A program made the position numbers and the translations under genes. The notes beneath the pieces were generated by a model. That model worked only from the letters and a program-made list of their open reading frames with translations, was not told the origin of the DNA and ran no database searches. This document shows positions 43,827 to 53,506 of a stretch of 64,000 nt of DNA, one piece after another. Source of the stretch: Neoroseomonas terrae (lineage in GTDB: Bacteria; Pseudomonadota; Alphaproteobacteria; Acetobacterales; Acetobacteraceae); contig NZ_JAAEDI010000001.1 in NCBI RefSeq assembly GCF_018129025.1, positions 124,001 to 188,000 on the forward strand, read 5' to 3'. Position 1 is the stretch's first letter; the number at the start of each line of letters is the position of its first letter.

Positions 43827-44519
43827 ATGGCGCTGTCCTGCGTCCTGACCGACATCGAGGGCACGACCAGCGCCATCGCCTTCGTGAAGGAGACGCTGTT
43901 TCCCTTCGCCGAGGCCGAGCTCGACGCCTTCCTCGACGCGCATGAGGAAGAACCCGAGGTCGCCGCCGTGATGGCCGAGGTCCGCGAGATCGCGAGCCAG
44001 CAGGAGCCGCGTTCGACGCTGCGGATGTGGATGGCGGAGGACGCCAAGGTCACGCCCCTCAAGACGCTTCAGGGCCTGATCTGGCGCGCGGGCTATCTCG
44101 ACGGGCGGCTTACGAGCCATCTCTATCCCGATGTGCCACCCTGCCTGCGCGCCTGGTCCAAGGCCGGGCTGCGGCTCGCGGTTTATTCCTCGGGCTCGGT
44201 CGCGGCGCAGAAGCTTCTGTTCGGCCACACCGGAGCGGGCGACCTGACGCCGCTGTTCGCGGGTTTCTTCGACACCAAGGTCGGCGGGAAGCGGGAGGCC
44301 GCGTCCTATGCCACCATCGCCGCGGGCCTGTACCTGCCGGCCACCACCATCCTGTTCCTGTCGGATATCGCGGAGGAACTGGATGCAGCGGCGGCAGTCG
44401 GGCTCCAGACCTGCCAGTTGGTGCGCGAGGCGGACGGCACGCAAGCCACCGACCGTCACGCCTGGGAACCGGATTTTCCTGGTGTCGCACGACGGTTCGG
44501 ACTGCCGGTTCCCGGCTGA
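43827..44519 (+). CDS. mtnC: Enolase-phosphatase E1 (acireductone synthase)
   Basis: A 230-residue HAD-superfamily enzyme: the nucleophile is in CVLTDIEGTT, motif II in VYSSGSVAAQ and the acidic motif in ILFLSDIAEELD. It enolises and dephosphorylates the dehydratase product to acireductone. mtnB-mtnD-mtnC are therefore the three middle steps of methionine salvage in one operon; the kinase and isomerase steps (mtnK, mtnA) must be elsewhere. Confidence 0.9.
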   Translation: MALSCVLTDIEGTTSAIAFVKETLFPFAEAELDAFLDAHEEEPEVAAVMAEVREIASQQEPRSTLRMWMAEDAKVTPLKTLQGLIWRAGYLDGRLTSHLYPDVPPCLRAWSKAGLRLAVYSSGSVAAQKLLFGHTGAGDLTPLFAGFFDTKVGGKREAASYATIAAGLYLPATTILFLSDIAEELDAAAAVGLQTCQLVREADGTQATDRHAWEPDFPGVARRFGLPVPG

Positions 44520-44713
44520 GGAACGCTCGCCCATCGACGCCGTCCTGCCGCATGCCCATATGGCAAGGGCGTAGCCAGGGGCCATTGCCGCAGCCGCGCG
44601 GATGTGGCGACCGGAGGGTGCGCCTTATCTTGACCTGTAATGCCCTTCGGCTTGGCGCCTACCGCGATCAGCGTCTAGAAGCCGGTTGAGGCCCACAGCG
44701 GAGGTTTACCGTC

Positions 44714-45760
44714 ATGCTCACGACCTGGACGGTCGAGGACGGCCGTTGTCGTGTCCGCGAGGGCGCCGTTTCAGACGTCACCGCCGCGCTGCCTGCGCCC
44801 GAGCTTCGGGCCGCGGCCTCGGCCGTTGCCGAGCCCGAAAGCCTGCGCCACGCCGTTTGGATCGACCTGCTCAATCCGACGCCGCAGGAAGAACATGCGG
44901 TCCAGGACGCGCTGGGCATCGAGATCCCGACGCGGGAGGAGATGCAGGAGATCGAGAGCTCTTCGCGCCTCTATCGCGAAGAGGATGCGCTGTTCCTGAC
45001 CGCGAGCTTCCTCTACGGCGTCGAGGTCGGCGAGTACGCCTCGACCCCCATCACCTTCGTACTGACCAATACGGCGCTGATCACGGTGCGGTACGCGACG
45101 CCCAAGGCGTTCAGCACCTTCGGTCTGCGGGCGCAGCGCCAGCCGGGGGCGGTGCTGACCTCGCCCGACGGGGTGATGCTGCACCTGTTCGAGCAGATCG
45201 TGGACCGGCTGGCCGATGTGCTCGAGCGGATCGGTGGGGACATGGACCGCTCCAGCCAGCGTTCCTTCCACGCCGCCCGCGCCAATATCAAGGCGAACCG
45301 GCGGGACGAGCAGCTCAAGTCGACGATCATCGTGCTCGGCCAGGTCGGCGAGGTCACGAGCCGCATCATCGAGACGCTGATCGGCCTGACGCGCATCCTG
45401 ACCTTCGTCGGTGCCGAAAAGGGCGCGGCGGTGCGCAAGGAGAACCAGGTCATCCTGAAGACGCTGGTGCGCGACGTGCGGTCGCTGGTCGATCATGCGA
45501 ACTCGCTCAACGGCAAGGCGCAGTTCCTGCTGGATGCGGTGCTCGGCCTGATCAACATCGAGCAGACCGGCATCATCAAGACCTTTACCGTGGCCTCGGT
45601 GGCGCTGATGCCGCCGACCCTGATCGCGTCGATCTACGGCATGAATTTCGAGACGATGCCGGAACTGAAATGGGCGGAGGGGTATCCGATCGCGCTGCTG
45701 ATGATGATCGTCAGCGCGATCCTGCCGGTCCTGTACTTCCGCCGTAAGGGCTGGCTCTAG
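44714..45760 (+). CDS. corA: CorA-family magnesium/divalent cation transporter
   Basis: A 348-residue protein: a long cytosolic alpha/beta domain, then two C-terminal membrane helices. The first helix ends at the ion-selectivity motif YGMNFETMPELKWAEG, and the second is ALLMMIVSAILPVLYF with a basic end. CorA imports Mg2+. The gene ends in the region with the second 59-bp repeat. Probably transcribed alone. Confidence 0.9.
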   Translation: MLTTWTVEDGRCRVREGAVSDVTAALPAPELRAAASAVAEPESLRHAVWIDLLNPTPQEEHAVQDALGIEIPTREEMQEIESSSRLYREEDALFLTASFLYGVEVGEYASTPITFVLTNTALITVRYATPKAFSTFGLRAQRQPGAVLTSPDGVMLHLFEQIVDRLADVLERIGGDMDRSSQRSFHAARANIKANRRDEQLKSTIIVLGQVGEVTSRIIETLIGLTRILTFVGAEKGAAVRKENQVILKTLVRDVRSLVDHANSLNGKAQFLLDAVLGLINIEQTGIIKTFTVASVALMPPTLIASIYGMNFETMPELKWAEGYPIALLMMIVSAILPVLYFRRKGWL

Positions 45761-45824
45761 TCCGCTTCGCGCACAAGGGCGGGTTTCGGCACGCTTCCCG
45801 CCCGTACTGCCCCGCCACCAAGTT

Positions 45825-45883
45825 GAGGTTTGCAAAGGCCCTTCGGCCTTTGCTGGGGTGGCTTGGAGGGGCAAAGCCCCTCC
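45825..45883. repeat. 59-bp dispersed double-hairpin repeat, copy 2
   Basis: Matches 8627-8685 at 58 of 59 positions; the single change lies in the first loop. The two stems and the joining TGGGGTGGCTT are kept. It lies between the convergent corA and flavin monooxygenase genes, 65 bases after the corA stop. Confidence 0.85.
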
Positions 45884-45908
45884 AATTCCGTCAGCGAAGT
45901 ATCCGCGG

Positions 45909-46967
45909 TCAGCCGCTGCCGAGGCGCGACCGCACGCGGGGCATGACCTCGGCGGCGAAGCGGCGCATCTCAGCCTCGAAGGGCTGGAACTGCAGCATGA
46001 AGGTCTCGATGCCGGTCTGGTGGAAGGCGGCGATGCGCTCGGCCACCTGGTCGTAGGTGCCGACGAGGCCGGCGGCGGTGCCGCCATTCGTGCCGAGGCG
46101 CGGCGACTTCGCCATGGTCCGGTGCATCACCGTCGCGGGGTCGATGTGGATGGCCTGGCGGGCCAGCACCGGCTTGTCGAGCTCGGCGAGGGTCGCGAGC
46201 CGTTCATAGGCGGCCAGCGCCTCGTCTTCCGTGGCGCGGGCGATGACGAAGGCGGACAGGCCGTAGCGAAGCGGCGCGCCGCTGCGCGGCCGGCGCGCGA
46301 CGTCGGCGATGAGTGCTGCGACATCCTCGATCGGCTGACCGTTGATGAACCAGACATCGCCGCGCGCCGCGGCAAGCGCGCGGGCCGGTTCGGATTCGCC
46401 GCCGATGTAGATGCGGGGCCGCGCGCGTGTTGATGCGCGCGGCACGATGACCGCCTCCTGCACCTGGAAGTGCGGGCCGCGGTGGTCGACGCGCTCGCCG
46501 CGCAGCAGGGGCTCGACGACCGACAGCCATTCATCACCGAGCGTGTAGCGGTCGTCATGCTCGGGGAAGGGCAGGCCGGACTTGTCCATCTCGGCCCGGT
46601 TCCAGGCGTTCACCAGGTTGATGGCGAAGCGCCCGCCGCTGATCTCCTCGATCTGCAGCGCCATCTTGGCGAGCACGACCGGGTTGTAGAGCAGCGGCTT
46701 GATCGCCGTGATGATCTCGATGCGGCTGGTGATCCCGGCGAGGGCGGCCGAAGCCGTCCACGCTTCGAGCTGGCCCTTGGTGGGATCATAGGGATTGAAG
46801 GTGTGTTGCGCGACCAGCGTGCTGTCGAAGCCGAGCGCTTCGGCTTCGAGGATCAGGGCGCGGTTGCGCGACCAGGAGGCATCGAAGGGCTCCTCAGGGT
46901 CCTGCCGCGCGGCCCGGCTGCCATGGACCAGGGCCCAGATTCCGAAGCGCGGCGGGGCATCCGTCAT
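45909..46967 (-). CDS. LLM-class flavin-dependent monooxygenase (SsuD/SfnG-like)
   Basis: A 352-residue luciferase-fold protein. FGIWALVHGSRAARQD, LVAQHTFNPYDP and AINLVNAWNRAEMDKSG fit the SsuD/SfnG group, which desulfonates alkanesulfonates or cleaves dimethyl sulfone with FMNH2. A flavin reductase gene is not adjacent. The ATG at 46967 has GGAAC upstream. It is 26 bases after the enoyl-CoA hydratase gene on the same strand. Substrate tentative. Confidence 0.78.
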   Translation of the reverse strand: MTDAPPRFGIWALVHGSRAARQDPEEPFDASWSRNRALILEAEALGFDSTLVAQHTFNPYDPTKGQLEAWTASAALAGITSRIEIITAIKPLLYNPVVLAKMALQIEEISGGRFAINLVNAWNRAEMDKSGLPFPEHDDRYTLGDEWLSVVEPLLRGERVDHRGPHFQVQEAVIVPRASTRARPRIYIGGESEPARALAAARGDVWFINGQPIEDVAALIADVARRPRSGAPLRYGLSAFVIARATEDEALAAYERLATLAELDKPVLARQAIHIDPATVMHRTMAKSPRLGTNGGTAAGLVGTYDQVAERIAAFHQTGIETFMLQFQPFEAEMRRFAAEVMPRVRSRLGSG

Positions 46968-46993
46968 GTTCGGTTCCTTCGATGCCGCGCCGC

Positions 46994-47791
46994 TCAGTCT
47001 TCTCCCAACTGGGGCATGCGATAGCGATCCTGCGGGTCGTTCCAGCCCTTGAAGTTCGGTGCGCGCTTCTCGGCGAAGGCGGCGCGGCTCTCGAGCAAGT
47101 CGTTCTTGTCGCCATGCTCGTGCAGGGCGGCCGCGAGGTCGCGCTGGGCCTTGGTCGGCTGCGGCCGCATCCGGCGCATCATGTGCACGGTGTTGACGCG
47201 CGACGCCGGCGGCAGGGTGAGCAGGTGGTTCGCCATCTCGATCGCCGTCGGCACGACCTGGTCGGGTTCCACCAGGCGGTTGACGAAGCCAAGCTGGTGG
47301 AAGCGTTCGGCGGTGAAGCGGAAGCCGAGCGCCATTTCCATCGCGACCGGATAGGACAGGTTGGCGAGGTGGCCGTGATTGTAGCCGCCGAGCAGCCAGC
47401 GCTTCGCTTCCGACACTTCGAAGATCGCGGTGTTCGCGGCCACGCGCAGATCGGTGCGTTCCACCAGCATGAAGCCGCCGCCCATGGCGAAGCCGTTGAC
47501 CGCGGCGATGACCGGCTTCTCCAGAGCGCCGGTGGCGAAGGGATCCTCGATGTCGAGCTTCTTGCCGCCCGGCGTCTTGTTCGCCAGCGTCTCCTTCATG
47601 TCCTCACCGGCGCAGAAGGCGCGGCCGGTGCCGGTCAGGATCGCGACCTCGAGCGTGTCGTCCCGGCGGAAGTCGATCCACGTCTCCGCAAGGGCGACGC
47701 GCAGTTCCTGGTTCAGGGCATTCAGCCGTTCGGGGCGGTTCATCCGCACCACGAGCACCTGGCCGTGGCGTTCGGTCTCAACAACGGGCAT
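46994..47791 (-). CDS. Enoyl-CoA hydratase/isomerase family protein
   Basis: A 265-residue crotonase-fold protein. GRAFCAGEDMKETLAN and VNGFAMGGGFMLVERTD are the oxyanion loops. Both hydratase Glu residues are not obvious in EVSEAKRWLLGGYNHG, so it may have another crotonase activity. The ATG at 47791 is preceded by GGAGGAGAAG. It is followed by the flavin monooxygenase gene, and is divergent from marR. Confidence 0.8.
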   Translation of the reverse strand: MPVVETERHGQVLVVRMNRPERLNALNQELRVALAETWIDFRRDDTLEVAILTGTGRAFCAGEDMKETLANKTPGGKKLDIEDPFATGALEKPVIAAVNGFAMGGGFMLVERTDLRVAANTAIFEVSEAKRWLLGGYNHGHLANLSYPVAMEMALGFRFTAERFHQLGFVNRLVEPDQVVPTAIEMANHLLTLPPASRVNTVHMMRRMRPQPTKAQRDLAAALHEHGDKNDLLESRAAFAEKRAPNFKGWNDPQDRYRMPQLGED

Positions 47792-47931
47792 CGGTCGTCT
47801 TCTCCTCCGGCGGCCCCGTCGGGGGCATTGCGGCCAGCATGAAGGCTTTACGCGGCTTGTCGAGCGCTGGCCGGTCATTTCCTTAGCAATCTATCTATTC
47901 GCCGCCTATCGGACGGGTCTAGCATGGCCCG

Positions 47932-48414
47932 ATGCCCGACGGGTCGAGCCTCGCCCAGGTGCGATGGGAACTCGGCGTCGCGATCGCCCAGATCGCGCGA
48001 CGGTGGCGGGCGACGCTCGATCAGCGCATCGCGCCGTTTGGGCTGACCGAGGCACGCTGGCTGGTGCTGTTGAGCCTTGCGCGGCGCGGCGACGGCATTC
48101 CGCAGAAGACGCTTGCCGCAAGGCTGCGGATCGAGGCGCCGACGCTGGTCCGCACGCTCGATTGGCTGGAGCAGGAAGGCTTCGTGGAGCGGCGCGCGAT
48201 CGCCGAGGACCGCCGCGCCAAGACGATCCACCTGACCGGCACCGCGCGCCCGGTGGTGCGGCGCATCGAGGCGGAGGCGGCGACCGTGCGCGGCGAGATA
48301 CTGGCGGGAATCCCGGAAGAGGAACTCGCCCTGTGCCTGGCGGTGCTGAAGCGCGTCGCTGCCGGACTGGAAACGGCCGAGGAGGGTCCGAAGGATGGAC
48401 GTCGGGCCGGGTAG
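47932..48414 (+). CDS. MarR-family transcriptional regulator
   Basis: A 160-residue winged-helix regulator. GLTEARWLVLLSLARR is the start of the DNA-binding domain, with LRIEAPTLVRTLDWLEQEGF as the recognition region and AEDRRAKTIHLT as the wing. MarR proteins usually repress the adjacent efflux genes and release on binding phenolic or toxic ligands. The coding sequence overlaps the next gene by 20 bases, so it belongs to the same transcript and likely regulates it. Confidence 0.88.
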   Translation: MPDGSSLAQVRWELGVAIAQIARRWRATLDQRIAPFGLTEARWLVLLSLARRGDGIPQKTLAARLRIEAPTLVRTLDWLEQEGFVERRAIAEDRRAKTIHLTGTARPVVRRIEAEAATVRGEILAGIPEEELALCLAVLKRVAAGLETAEEGPKDGRRAG

Positions 48415-49543
48415 TACGCAGTCGCCGACGGCCTTGTCGGTTCCCGCAGCGCGCGGCGCGGCGCGGCGGCGGCTGCGGATGGCGGCGGCGGCCGTGGTGC
48501 TTCTGGCCGTGCTCGGTGGCGCTGGGGTGTGGATCCATCGGCAGGTCACGACGGTCTTCGTGGATGACGCGCGCATTGCCGCGGACATGGTCACGCTCGC
48601 GAGCCGCCTGCCGGGATGGGTGACGGAGATTCGCGTCATCGCCGGCGATACCGGCCGCGTCGGCGAAGTGCTGCTCCGCATCGACAGCCGTGAGGCGGAG
48701 CTGGCCCTGGCCGAGGTCGATGCGCGCCTGGCCGGGCTGGTGGCGCGGCACGCGGAACTCGAAGCCCGGCTGGCCATGGTCGATCGCCAGACCGGCACGC
48801 AGGAGGATGCGCAGCGCGCCCGGCTGGAAGCGGCGCGTTCGCAATTGCCGGCCGCCGAGGCGGAGCGCGTCTTCGCCGAGGGCGAGTTTGCCCGGGCGGT
48901 GCAGCTGATGGGAACAGGTAGCGGGACGCGGCAGCGCCACGAACAGACGCGCGCCTTGCTGGAGACCGCGACGCATCGTGTCGCGGCCGTCGCGGCCGAG
49001 ATCCGCAACGTGGAAGCGCAACTCGCCAATGCCGGCGCGGCGCGGGAGGAGCTGACGGTACTCCGCCGCCAGCTCGACGCCATCGAGCCGCTGCAGCGCG
49101 AGCTCGCGGCGCAGCATGAGCGCATCCGGCTGGAGATTCGCGACCGCACCATCGCGATGCCGTTCGACGGCGTGGTGGATCGCGTCTTCGTCGATGCGGG
49201 TGAATATGTGACGCCGGGGCAGCGCCTGCTGATGGTGCACGACCCTGCGCGGGTGCGCGTCGAGGCGAATGTGAAGGAAACAGAGATCCGCTACTTCCGC
49301 CCGGGTGCGCCGGTGCGGCTGCGCGTGGATGCCTATCCCGGCCGCCGCTTCGACGGCGTGGTCGAGCGTGTCGGCGGAGCGGCGACGAGCGAGTTTGCGC
49401 TGCTGCCGAGCCCGAACCCATCCGGCAACTTCACCAAGATCACACAGCGCCTTCCGTTGCGGATCGCGCTGGCTCCCGGTGTCGCGGACGGCCTGCTGCG
49501 CCCCGGCATGATGGTGGAGGTCGAGGCGCCGGCGCGTGAGTGA
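48395..49543 (+). CDS. EmrA/HlyD-family efflux membrane fusion protein
   Basis: A 382-residue protein: one N-terminal membrane anchor (AAAAVVLLAVLGGAGVWI), a lipoyl-type barrel (ASRLPGWVTEIRVIAGDTG), a long coiled-coil hairpin (about 100-230) and the AMPFDGVVDRVFVDAGEYV beta-barrel. It bridges an inner membrane pump to an outer membrane channel. It starts behind GGAGGG and overlaps marR; its stop overlaps the pump start by eight bases. Confidence 0.88.
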   Translation: MDVGPGSTQSPTALSVPAARGAARRRLRMAAAAVVLLAVLGGAGVWIHRQVTTVFVDDARIAADMVTLASRLPGWVTEIRVIAGDTGRVGEVLLRIDSREAELALAEVDARLAGLVARHAELEARLAMVDRQTGTQEDAQRARLEAARSQLPAAEAERVFAEGEFARAVQLMGTGSGTRQRHEQTRALLETATHRVAAVAAEIRNVEAQLANAGAAREELTVLRRQLDAIEPLQRELAAQHERIRLEIRDRTIAMPFDGVVDRVFVDAGEYVTPGQRLLMVHDPARVRVEANVKETEIRYFRPGAPVRLRVDAYPGRRFDGVVERVGGAATSEFALLPSPNPSGNFTKITQRLPLRIALAPGVADGLLRPGMMVEVEAPARE

Positions 49544-51125
49544 CGCCGTCCTCGGGCCGTCGCGCGGCAATCGTTGGGCCGGACCCGGCATCGCTGAGCT
49601 GCAGGCGCGCTGGGGGCCGTCCTATCGGCTGCTCGTCACTTTCGCCGCGATGATCGGGACCATCGCGACCATCCTGTCCGCCACCATCGTCAATGTCGCC
49701 CTGCCGCAGGTGATGGGCGCCTTCGGCATCGGGCAGGACCATGCGCAGCTGATCTCGACCGCCTTCCTGGCGGCCGTGACGGCGACGATGCTGCTGAATG
49801 GCTGGCTGGTGGACAGTTTCGGCTGCCGGCTGACCTATGCGGTCGCCATCGCGATGTTCGTGCTGGGGTCCGTCGTCTCGGGTTCCGCGCCGAACGAGGG
49901 TGTGCTGATCGTCGGACGCGTGATGCAGGGTGCGGCGGCCGGCATGGTGCAGCCGCTCGGCATGCAGATCATCTTCCAGGTCTTCCCGGCGGAACGGCGT
50001 GGCTCGGCGATGGGACTCTATGCCGTGGGGGTCGTGTTGGCGCCGGCCCTGGGGCCGACGCTGGGCGGCGTCATCGTCGACGGTTTCGGCTGGCGGGCGA
50101 TGTTCTTCATGGGCGTGCCCTTCGCGCTGTTCGGGCTGCTGCTCGGCCTGGTGTTCCTGCCCGGGCCGACGCCGGGCGCCGGGCCTCGGCGGCGCTTCGA
50201 TGGGCCGGGCTTCGCGTTACTGGTGACGGCGCTGCTGGCGCTGCTGACGGGTCTCGCGAGCGGCCAGCGGGAGGGATGGGGCTCGAACCGCGTGATGCTG
50301 GAACTCGGCATCGCGGGGGCGGCGGCCATCGGCTTCGTGCTGTGGGAACTGCGCACCGATGCGCCGATGCTCAATCCACGGCTGTTCGCGGTGCGTGGCT
50401 TCGCGTGCTCGGCCGCAGTCGGGCTGGTCTATGGCGCGGCGCTGTTCGGATCGACCTATCTGGTGCCGCTGTTTGTCCAGACCATCCAGGGCTACACGGC
50501 GACGCGGGCGGGCTTGCTGCTGATGCCGGCAGGGCTTGCGATGGTGCTCGTCTTCCCGATCGCCGGGCGGCTGGCGGATCGGTTGCCGCCCTATGCGCCG
50601 ATCGGCGTCGGGCTGCTGCTGTTCGGTTCCTCCATGCTGCTGATGACCGGCGTGGGCACCGACACGCCGTTCTGGACCTTCGCCTTGTGGATCCTGGTGG
50701 GGCGCATCGGCTTCGGCCTTGCCATGCCGAGCATGAATGCCGGTGCGCTGCGCGCGCTGCCGCAGCGCTGGGTGGGGCAGGGATCGGGGGCGGTGAACTT
50801 CGCGCGGCAGTTCGGCGGGGCGCTGGGCGTGAACCTCTTGTCGATCAGCCTGGAGCGGCAGACGCAGTACTACGCACAGGCGCTGACAGCGACGCAGGAT
50901 GGCGGGCCGGCGACGCGCGAATTGCTGCGCCAGGTCGAGCTGCTGCTCGCCCAGGACGGCGTCGCGGAGGTGACGCGGGGGGCAGCGGCGCAGGACTACC
51001 TAGCGCAGATGCTCCTGTCCCAGGCAAGCATGCTTGCATTCCGCGACACGTTTCTGCTGATTGCGATCGCGTGCCTGCTCGCGCTGCTGCCCGTCGTGGT
51101 CATGCGCCGGCGATCCGCCGGGTGA
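49536..51125 (+). CDS. MFS multidrug efflux pump, DHA2 (EmrB/QacA) family
   Basis: A 529-residue pump with about 14 membrane helices. ATIVNVALPQVMGAF and LNGWLVDSFGCRLTY are helix 1 and the motif-A loop, and GVVLAPALGPTLGGVIVD is the family motif C. Start is GTG at 49536. Together with the EmrA-like protein it exports hydrophobic drugs or phenolics. The last stretch lacks an adjacent outer-membrane factor, which must be supplied elsewhere. Confidence 0.9.
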   Translation: MSDAVLGPSRGNRWAGPGIAELQARWGPSYRLLVTFAAMIGTIATILSATIVNVALPQVMGAFGIGQDHAQLISTAFLAAVTATMLLNGWLVDSFGCRLTYAVAIAMFVLGSVVSGSAPNEGVLIVGRVMQGAAAGMVQPLGMQIIFQVFPAERRGSAMGLYAVGVVLAPALGPTLGGVIVDGFGWRAMFFMGVPFALFGLLLGLVFLPGPTPGAGPRRRFDGPGFALLVTALLALLTGLASGQREGWGSNRVMLELGIAGAAAIGFVLWELRTDAPMLNPRLFAVRGFACSAAVGLVYGAALFGSTYLVPLFVQTIQGYTATRAGLLLMPAGLAMVLVFPIAGRLADRLPPYAPIGVGLLLFGSSMLLMTGVGTDTPFWTFALWILVGRIGFGLAMPSMNAGALRALPQRWVGQGSGAVNFARQFGGALGVNLLSISLERQTQYYAQALTATQDGGPATRELLRQVELLLAQDGVAEVTRGAAAQDYLAQMLLSQASMLAFRDTFLLIAIACLLALLPVVVMRRRSAG

Positions 51126-51156
51126 TGTTCCGGTGCCGGTGAAGTATGTGTTGGCC

Positions 51157-51657
51157 ATGACCCGCCCCGACCCTTTGCCGTCCCTCCGCCGCGCGGCCGA
51201 CGCGCTCGCCGCGGCAGGCCAGGCGGATTCCTTCTTCGTTGCCTTGCAGCAGGCAATGGGGGAGGCGATCGGCCACCGCCTGTTCACCATCATGCGCCAT
51301 GACCCGGCGGCCGGTCGCAACAGACGCGCCTTCTCCAGCGATCCGGCGGCCTATCCCGTCTCCGGCTACAAGGCGGTGAACTGGGACCATCCCTGGACGC
51401 AGCGCGTGCTGGTCGAGGGTCAGGCGTGGATAGGGCGCGACGCAGCCGACATCGCCTGGGCCTATCCCGATCATCAGACGATCGCCGGCATGGGGCTTGC
51501 CAGTGCGATGAACCTGCCCGTGCGCTGGGATGGCCGCACGCTCGGGGCGGTGAATCTCCTGCATGGTCCGGGGCACTTCACCGATGCCGATGCCGCCATC
51601 GGCACGCTGTTCGCTGCTCTGGCCGTGCCGGCGCTGCTGGCGGTCCGGATCGATTGA
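51157..51657 (+). CDS. GAF-domain protein
   Basis: A 166-residue single-domain GAF protein. It has HRLFTIMRHDPAAGRN, VLVEGQAWIGRDAADIAWAY and LPVRWDGRTLGAVNLLH in the usual GAF order. GAF domains bind small ligands or oxidants; no output domain is attached. It ends at the same point where the next Bug gene frame begins and could be co-transcribed with it. The ATG at 51157 lies 31 bases after the pump stop. Confidence 0.75.
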   Translation: MTRPDPLPSLRRAADALAAAGQADSFFVALQQAMGEAIGHRLFTIMRHDPAAGRNRRAFSSDPAAYPVSGYKAVNWDHPWTQRVLVEGQAWIGRDAADIAWAYPDHQTIAGMGLASAMNLPVRWDGRTLGAVNLLHGPGHFTDADAAIGTLFAALAVPALLAVRID

Positions 51658-51668
51658 TGGAGCAACCG

Positions 51669-52640
51669 ATGACGACGCTGCGCCGCCGCAACCTGCTTCT
51701 CGCCGCACCCGCCATTCCGCTGACGGCCCCGGCCCTCGCACAGGTGCCGTTCACGCGGCCGATCCGCCTGATCATCCCCTGGGCACCGGGCGGCACGACC
51801 GACATCCTCGGCCGGATCGTCGCCGAGCCGCTCGGCCAGGCGCTGGGCCAGCCGGTGCTCGTCGAGAATCGCACTGGGGCGAGCGGCAACATCGGTTCCG
51901 ATGTCGTCGCCAAGGCTGCGCCGGATGGGCACACGCTGCTGTTCGGGTCGATGTCCACACACGCGATGAACCATGCGTTGATGCGGAGCATGCCGTTCGA
52001 CGGCGTGGCGGATTTCACGCCGCTCGCGATGCTGGGCTTCGCGGTGAATACCATGGTGATCCATCCGACGGTGCCGGCGCAGAACCTGCCGGACTTCATT
52101 GCCTACGCGCGCGCGAATCCGGAACGGATCGCCTATGCCTCCGCCGGGCCCGGCTCCACGAACCATCTATCCGCCGCGCTGCTGGAGAACATGACCGGCA
52201 TCCGGATGGTCCATGTCCCCTATCGCGGCGGTCAGCCGGCCGTGACCGATACCGTGGCCGGCCAGACCCAACTGCTGTTCAGCGCCGCCACGCAGACTAT
52301 GCCGCATGTCGAAGCCGGGCGGCTGCGGCTGATCGCGGTAACGGAGGCGACACGCTGGTCCCGTCAGCCCGAGGTGCCCACGGTCGCCGAGGTCGTGCCG
52401 GGCTACGAGATGGCGGTCTGGTACGGAGCCTTCGGGCCGAGGGGCATGGACATCACCTTGCAGCAGCAGATCAACGCCGCCCTCAATCGAATCATGGCGC
52501 AGCCCGCCATCAAGGAAAGGCTGGGTGGCATGGGTGTGGAATGGGCGCCGGAATCGACGGATGCCTTCGCCCAGCGCCTGCGTGCGGATGCTGACAAGTG
52601 GGGCGCGCTGATCCGCCGTCTCGGTATCGAGGCGTCCTGA
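51669..52640 (+). CDS. Bug/TctC-family periplasmic solute-binding protein
   Basis: A 323-residue exported protein, signal peptide ending ALAQV. Signatures: IRLIIPWAPGGTTDILGR, GQPVLVENRTGASGNIG, AAPDGHTL and VPYRGGQPAVTDTVAG. The ATG at 51669 has GGAG six bases upstream; an in-frame ATG at 51657 lacks one. It heads a unit with the following enoyl-CoA hydratase and SDR genes, so it may bring in an acid that is degraded by them. Confidence 0.87.
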   Translation: MTTLRRRNLLLAAPAIPLTAPALAQVPFTRPIRLIIPWAPGGTTDILGRIVAEPLGQALGQPVLVENRTGASGNIGSDVVAKAAPDGHTLLFGSMSTHAMNHALMRSMPFDGVADFTPLAMLGFAVNTMVIHPTVPAQNLPDFIAYARANPERIAYASAGPGSTNHLSAALLENMTGIRMVHVPYRGGQPAVTDTVAGQTQLLFSAATQTMPHVEAGRLRLIAVTEATRWSRQPEVPTVAEVVPGYEMAVWYGAFGPRGMDITLQQQINAALNRIMAQPAIKERLGGMGVEWAPESTDAFAQRLRADADKWGALIRRLGIEAS

Positions 52641-52704
52641 CCGCGGCTTGCCGATGCCAAAAGCGCGCCGCATCCTGCGCCCCGACAAGAATGGGAAACC
52701 GCCG

Positions 52705-53505
52705 ATGGATGCGCCGCTGAAGGTCGAGATCGAGGAGGGCATTGCCCTTCTCACCATGAACCGCCCGGAGTCGCGCAATCCGCTCGATCCGGAGATGCAG
52801 GACGCGCTGCTCGACACACTGTCCTCGCTGGATGCGGGGCAGGAGGTACGCGTCGCGATCCTAACCGGCGCCGGAACGGCATTCTGCGCTGGCGGTAATG
52901 TGCGGCGCATGGGTGAAGCGGCGAGTGGGCCCCAGGAGCGCACGGCTGCACAGGCGCGCGGCTATTATCGCTGGGGCATTCAGCGCATTCCCAGACTGCT
53001 GGAGATGTTGGAACTGCCGGTGATCGCCGCGGTGAATGGTCCGGCGATGGGGGCGGGATGCGACCTCGCCTGCATGTGCGACCTTCGCATCGCATCCGAG
53101 AGCGCGCGCTTCGCCGAGAGCTTCGTGAAGCTAGGCATCATCCCGGGCGATGGCGGCGCCTGGCTGCTGCCCCGGGTGGTCGGCTTCGCCAAGGCGTCTG
53201 AGATGGCGCTGACAGGCGATCCGCTCTCGGCGCAGGAAGCGCTGGCCGCCGGCCTCGTCTCGAAGGTGGTGCCGGATGCCGAGTTGATCCCCGCGGCGCG
53301 GGCACTCGCCGCCCGCGTCGCGGCGAACCCGCCCCAGGCGGTGCGCATGGCGCGACGCCTGCTGCGCGAGGCGTGGAACAACCGGTTGGACACGGTGCTG
53401 GAGATGTCTTCGGCGATGCAGGCGGTCGCGCACACCACGACGGACCACAAGGAAGCGCTGGCCGCGATGCGCGAGAAGCGCAAGCCCAGCTACACGGGCA
53501 GCTGA
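52705..53505 (+). CDS. Enoyl-CoA hydratase/isomerase family protein
   Basis: A 266-residue crotonase-fold protein. GTAFCAGGNVRRMGEA and VNGPAMGAGCDLACMCD are the oxyanion loops, and FVKLGIIPGDGGAWLLP holds the region of the second catalytic carboxylate (Asp here). The ATG at 52705 fits the family; in-frame ATGs upstream at 52648 and 52654 do not. It is followed one base later by the dienoyl-CoA-reductase-like gene. Confidence 0.85.
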   Translation: MDAPLKVEIEEGIALLTMNRPESRNPLDPEMQDALLDTLSSLDAGQEVRVAILTGAGTAFCAGGNVRRMGEAASGPQERTAAQARGYYRWGIQRIPRLLEMLELPVIAAVNGPAMGAGCDLACMCDLRIASESARFAESFVKLGIIPGDGGAWLLPRVVGFAKASEMALTGDPLSAQEALAAGLVSKVVPDAELIPAARALAARVAANPPQAVRMARRLLREAWNNRLDTVLEMSSAMQAVAHTTTDHKEALAAMREKRKPSYTGS

Positions 53506-53506
53506 C